Assembly: GCA_013306675.1 (NCBI GenBank) | Contig: JABLUY010000222.1 | Location: 1 to 59,744, forward strand | Length of the DNA stretch: 59,744 nucleotides | DNA from: Thraustochytrium sp. TN22 | Taxonomy: Eukaryota > Sar > Bigyra > Thraustochytrida > Thraustochytriidae | Direction of reading: 5' to 3' | Shown here: piece by piece, positions 57,808 through 59,744 of the stretch | Position numbering within the stretch: position 1 is the first letter of the stretch | Layout: the number at the start of each line of letters is the position of its first letter | The notes under the pieces: model-generated | Databases searched by the model: none | What the model was told of the DNA's origin: nothing | The model's input: the letters and a program-made list of their open reading frames with translations, nothing else | Made by a program: the position numbers and the translations under genes

Positions 57808-59170
57808 CGCCGCTGCGCGCGAGCAACCACCAGGAGGACTTGAACTGCACGTAGGTTTGGATGTACCTTTGCCGAGTTGCTGCATTTGCCGAGCCAGAGG
57901 TCTCGTGCACGATTTCGACCTTAACAACGACAACGACAACGTGCGTCGACGCTTCTTCGAAACGCAGAAAGCACGAGACAGCGGCAGACGCGGACTTGCA
58001 GCAAAGTGATTGGCCGTAGGGAAAAAGAGACCTGGTACGATTTTCCTGCTTCACATGCCCAAGATTCGGTGCATGCACAATCAGAACGATTGAAGATCGC
58101 GGTTCCGGCGTGCCACGAAACGCTCAAAGTCACACGACAAGTCTCTGGTGGTGCTGTGCTCTTGCTTGCAAGATTTAAAAAAATTCTAAAGGCCGGTGAG
58201 GCTGCAAGATCACTCCGAGTCTGCCGTCTCCAGGCAAGACCACGGCGCGTCTGCTGAACGAACGCTTTCTCCAAAAAAGAGCACAGCTTCCCTTCGTTGA
58301 CCTCCTCTTTGCGCAGACTTCGCGCAGCGAAGGCTGCCGCCTGTCCAGACGCAATGCCCCGCCGGTCCACAATTCGAAGGAGGCTTGCACAGGAACGCGC
58401 ACCGTGACACAGATTGGAGGCCAAGAGCAAGCCAGAATTGCAGCCTCATCCAAACATGAGCTTCGTCATCGATAATCATGGAGACGCTGAAGGCCGGGTG
58501 CGTGACCAAAGCGAACGGAAGCACGAGCGGGTTGAAACCGATCTTTTTCATGCGAAATGAGCGCAAAGCGAAGCGCCTGAGGCAACCGCGAAGCGAATCG
58601 CTTGGGGCGAGCGCAATGCAAAGCATTAGTGTGCACTGGCCAGCGGAGCATCCCATGCGTATGGGCGCGGCGCCGCGGCCAGCTCGTCAGGCACGGCAGC
58701 CAGCCACCAGGCTCAACTGCAGGCAGGCCTGGCCTGGCCTATCATGTCAAGCTGACGACGCGTCTTGCCAAAACGCAGCCTTGTGTTGAACAAGATCGGC
58801 TCCTTGGGCGCTAAAGCGCGCTGGCGCGAGTGTTGGAGGAGATCTGGACGGCTCTCTCGTTCAAACCTTCAGCTGCGCTGGCGCGGCAAGTCGGCATGTC
58901 ACGGTAATCAGCCTGCTCGCCGCATGAACCTCTCCGCCACTCCTACGTTCCCCGCTTTCCCGCATGCAAAAAATCCATTCCGAGACCAAGTGACCCGGCT
59001 GGATGTGCTGGAGCATTCAAGCCCGGCGCCTGGCGCCGCCTGGCTGCACGTGCAGTAGCAGCTCTGCAAACCAGCAACGCTGTCTGCATGTTTGCGAGCT
59101 CGGAGTCTGCGTTCGTCATTGTCATCCTATTCGGCGGCGGCGGCAGCGGCAGCAGAGGTGGCGGCGGCGG
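57808..59170. other. Intergenic region upstream of the aminotransferase
   Basis: Less GC-rich than other spacers. It holds an ACAACGACAACG run near 57924-57942 and an AAAAAAATTCTAAA stretch near 58175-58190. Open frames on both strands have no family signature, and none is flanked by convincing splice sites. A GGC/AGC-rich segment at 59132-59170 abuts the armadillo-like ORF. Confidence 0.5.
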
Positions 59171-59744
59171 CATATCCTCGGCCAGGAGCTGAAGCCCGGC
59201 GCCGATATCCCCGCGGTCATGCGCGAGCACCGGGCCGATCGCGAGGTGCAGGCCAACGCATATGGCGCGCTTCGGAACCTCGCCCTCAACGCGCGCAACC
59301 AGGAGATCCTCGGCCAGGACCTGCAGGCCGGCGCCGACATCCTCGCGGCCATGCGCGAGCACCGGGCCGATTGCGAGGTGCAGGTCAACGCATGTGGCGC
59401 GATTCGGAACCTCACCGACAACGCGCGCAACCGTATGATCCTCTGCCAGGGGCTGCAGGCCGGCGCTGCCATCCTCGCGGCCATGCGCGAGCACCGGGCC
59501 GATCGCGAGGTGCAGGTCATTGCATGTGATGCGTTGCGCTGCCTCGCTGTCAACGATCGCAACAGGGAGATCCTCGGCCAGGAGCTGCAGGCCGGCGCCG
59601 ATATCCTCGCGGCCATGCGCGAGCACCGGGCCGATCGCAAGGTGCAGGTTGAGGCATGTGATGCGTTGCGTTTCCTCGCGCTCAACGATCGCAACCAGGA
59701 GATCCTCGGCCAGGAGCTGCAGGCCGGCGCCGACATCCTCGCGG
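59171..59744 (+). CDS. Armadillo-like repeat protein, partial (runs off window)
   Basis: An open frame without a stop reaches the window end. It consists of four 44-aa units (132 bp) and part of a fifth. The consensus includes GADILAAMREHRADREVQV, A(C/Y)(G/D)ALR(N/C)LA and N(A/D)RN(Q/R)EILGQ. The hydrophobic pattern and the ALRNLA core resemble armadillo/HEAT repeats, which make binding solenoids. Homology begins abruptly inside a unit after a GGC run. The first in-frame ATG is at 59219, so a spliced upstream exon or a truncated copy is possible. Function is unknown. Confidence 0.6.

Noticed and set aside
57921-58656. Minus-strand ORFs upstream of the aminotransferase
   Set aside because: Moderate length and ordinary composition but no family signature, no conserved start context and mutually overlapping frames.
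59122-59736. Minus-strand ORFs across the 132-bp repeats at the right edge
   Set aside because: They are repetitive only because the DNA is; the + frame gives the armadillo-like ALRNLA pattern while the minus frames give no recognisable fold.
1-59744. tRNA, rRNA or CRISPR features
   Set aside because: I looked for T-loop-like GGTTCGAATCC strings and for regularly spaced palindromic repeats with unique spacers and found none; the tandem arrays present have no unique spacers.

Overview
The window looks like nuclear DNA of a GC-rich, intron-poor microbial eukaryote. The gene set is clearly eukaryotic: COP9 signalosome, TFIIH/CAK, three-repeat MYB factors, a golgin and PTS1 peroxisomal enzymes. 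High GC, mostly single-exon genes and many peroxisomal acyl-CoA synthetases would suit a stramenopile such as a thraustochytrid. That placement is inference; nothing in the window proves the species.

Layout. Positions 0.4-10.3 kb hold four paralogous acyl-CoA synthetases (two on +, two on -), all ending in a peroxisomal SKL/AKL signal, with partial tail duplications and a 59-bp minisatellite between them. Positions 11.0-12.7 kb hold a broken mobile-element gene on -, a YqaJ-like nuclease region followed by a PiggyBac-like transposase C-terminus. Next come an ATP-grasp ligase (-), a cytochrome-b5-reductase-like flavoprotein (-), and mitochondrial dihydrolipoamide dehydrogenase (+) followed by a 99-bp minisatellite. 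Positions 21.8-26.0 kb carry an intact 1392-codon ORF (-) that joins an FEN1/XPG-type nuclease with all seven active-site acids, a SWIM zinc finger and a DDE transposase. This is the most unusual object in the window. It is followed by pterin-4a-carbinolamine dehydratase (+), two secreted cysteine-rich proteins (-), a FAAH-type amidase (-), a small four-helix membrane protein (-) and a divergent 2002-aa tail-anchored golgin (+) built on two internal coiled-coil repeat arrays. Two paralogous three-repeat MYB factors with polyQ tails (+) flank 5 kb of low-complexity DNA. At the end lie CSN6 (-, two exons), divergent MAT1 (+), a DegT-type aminotransferase (-, two exons) and the start of an armadillo-like repeat ORF cut by the window edge.

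The genes do not form one pathway. Two functional links are visible: the acyl-CoA synthetase cluster (fatty or aromatic acid activation in peroxisomes) and the head-to-head CSN6/MAT1 pair, which may share a promoter. Recurrent themes are short duplications of CDS tails just downstream of stop codons, minisatellites at gene 3' ends, and long GC-rich intergenic tracts whose many open frames I regard as non-coding. Only two introns were found (241 and 88 nt), both with GT-AG borders. No tRNA, rRNA or CRISPR array was recognised.
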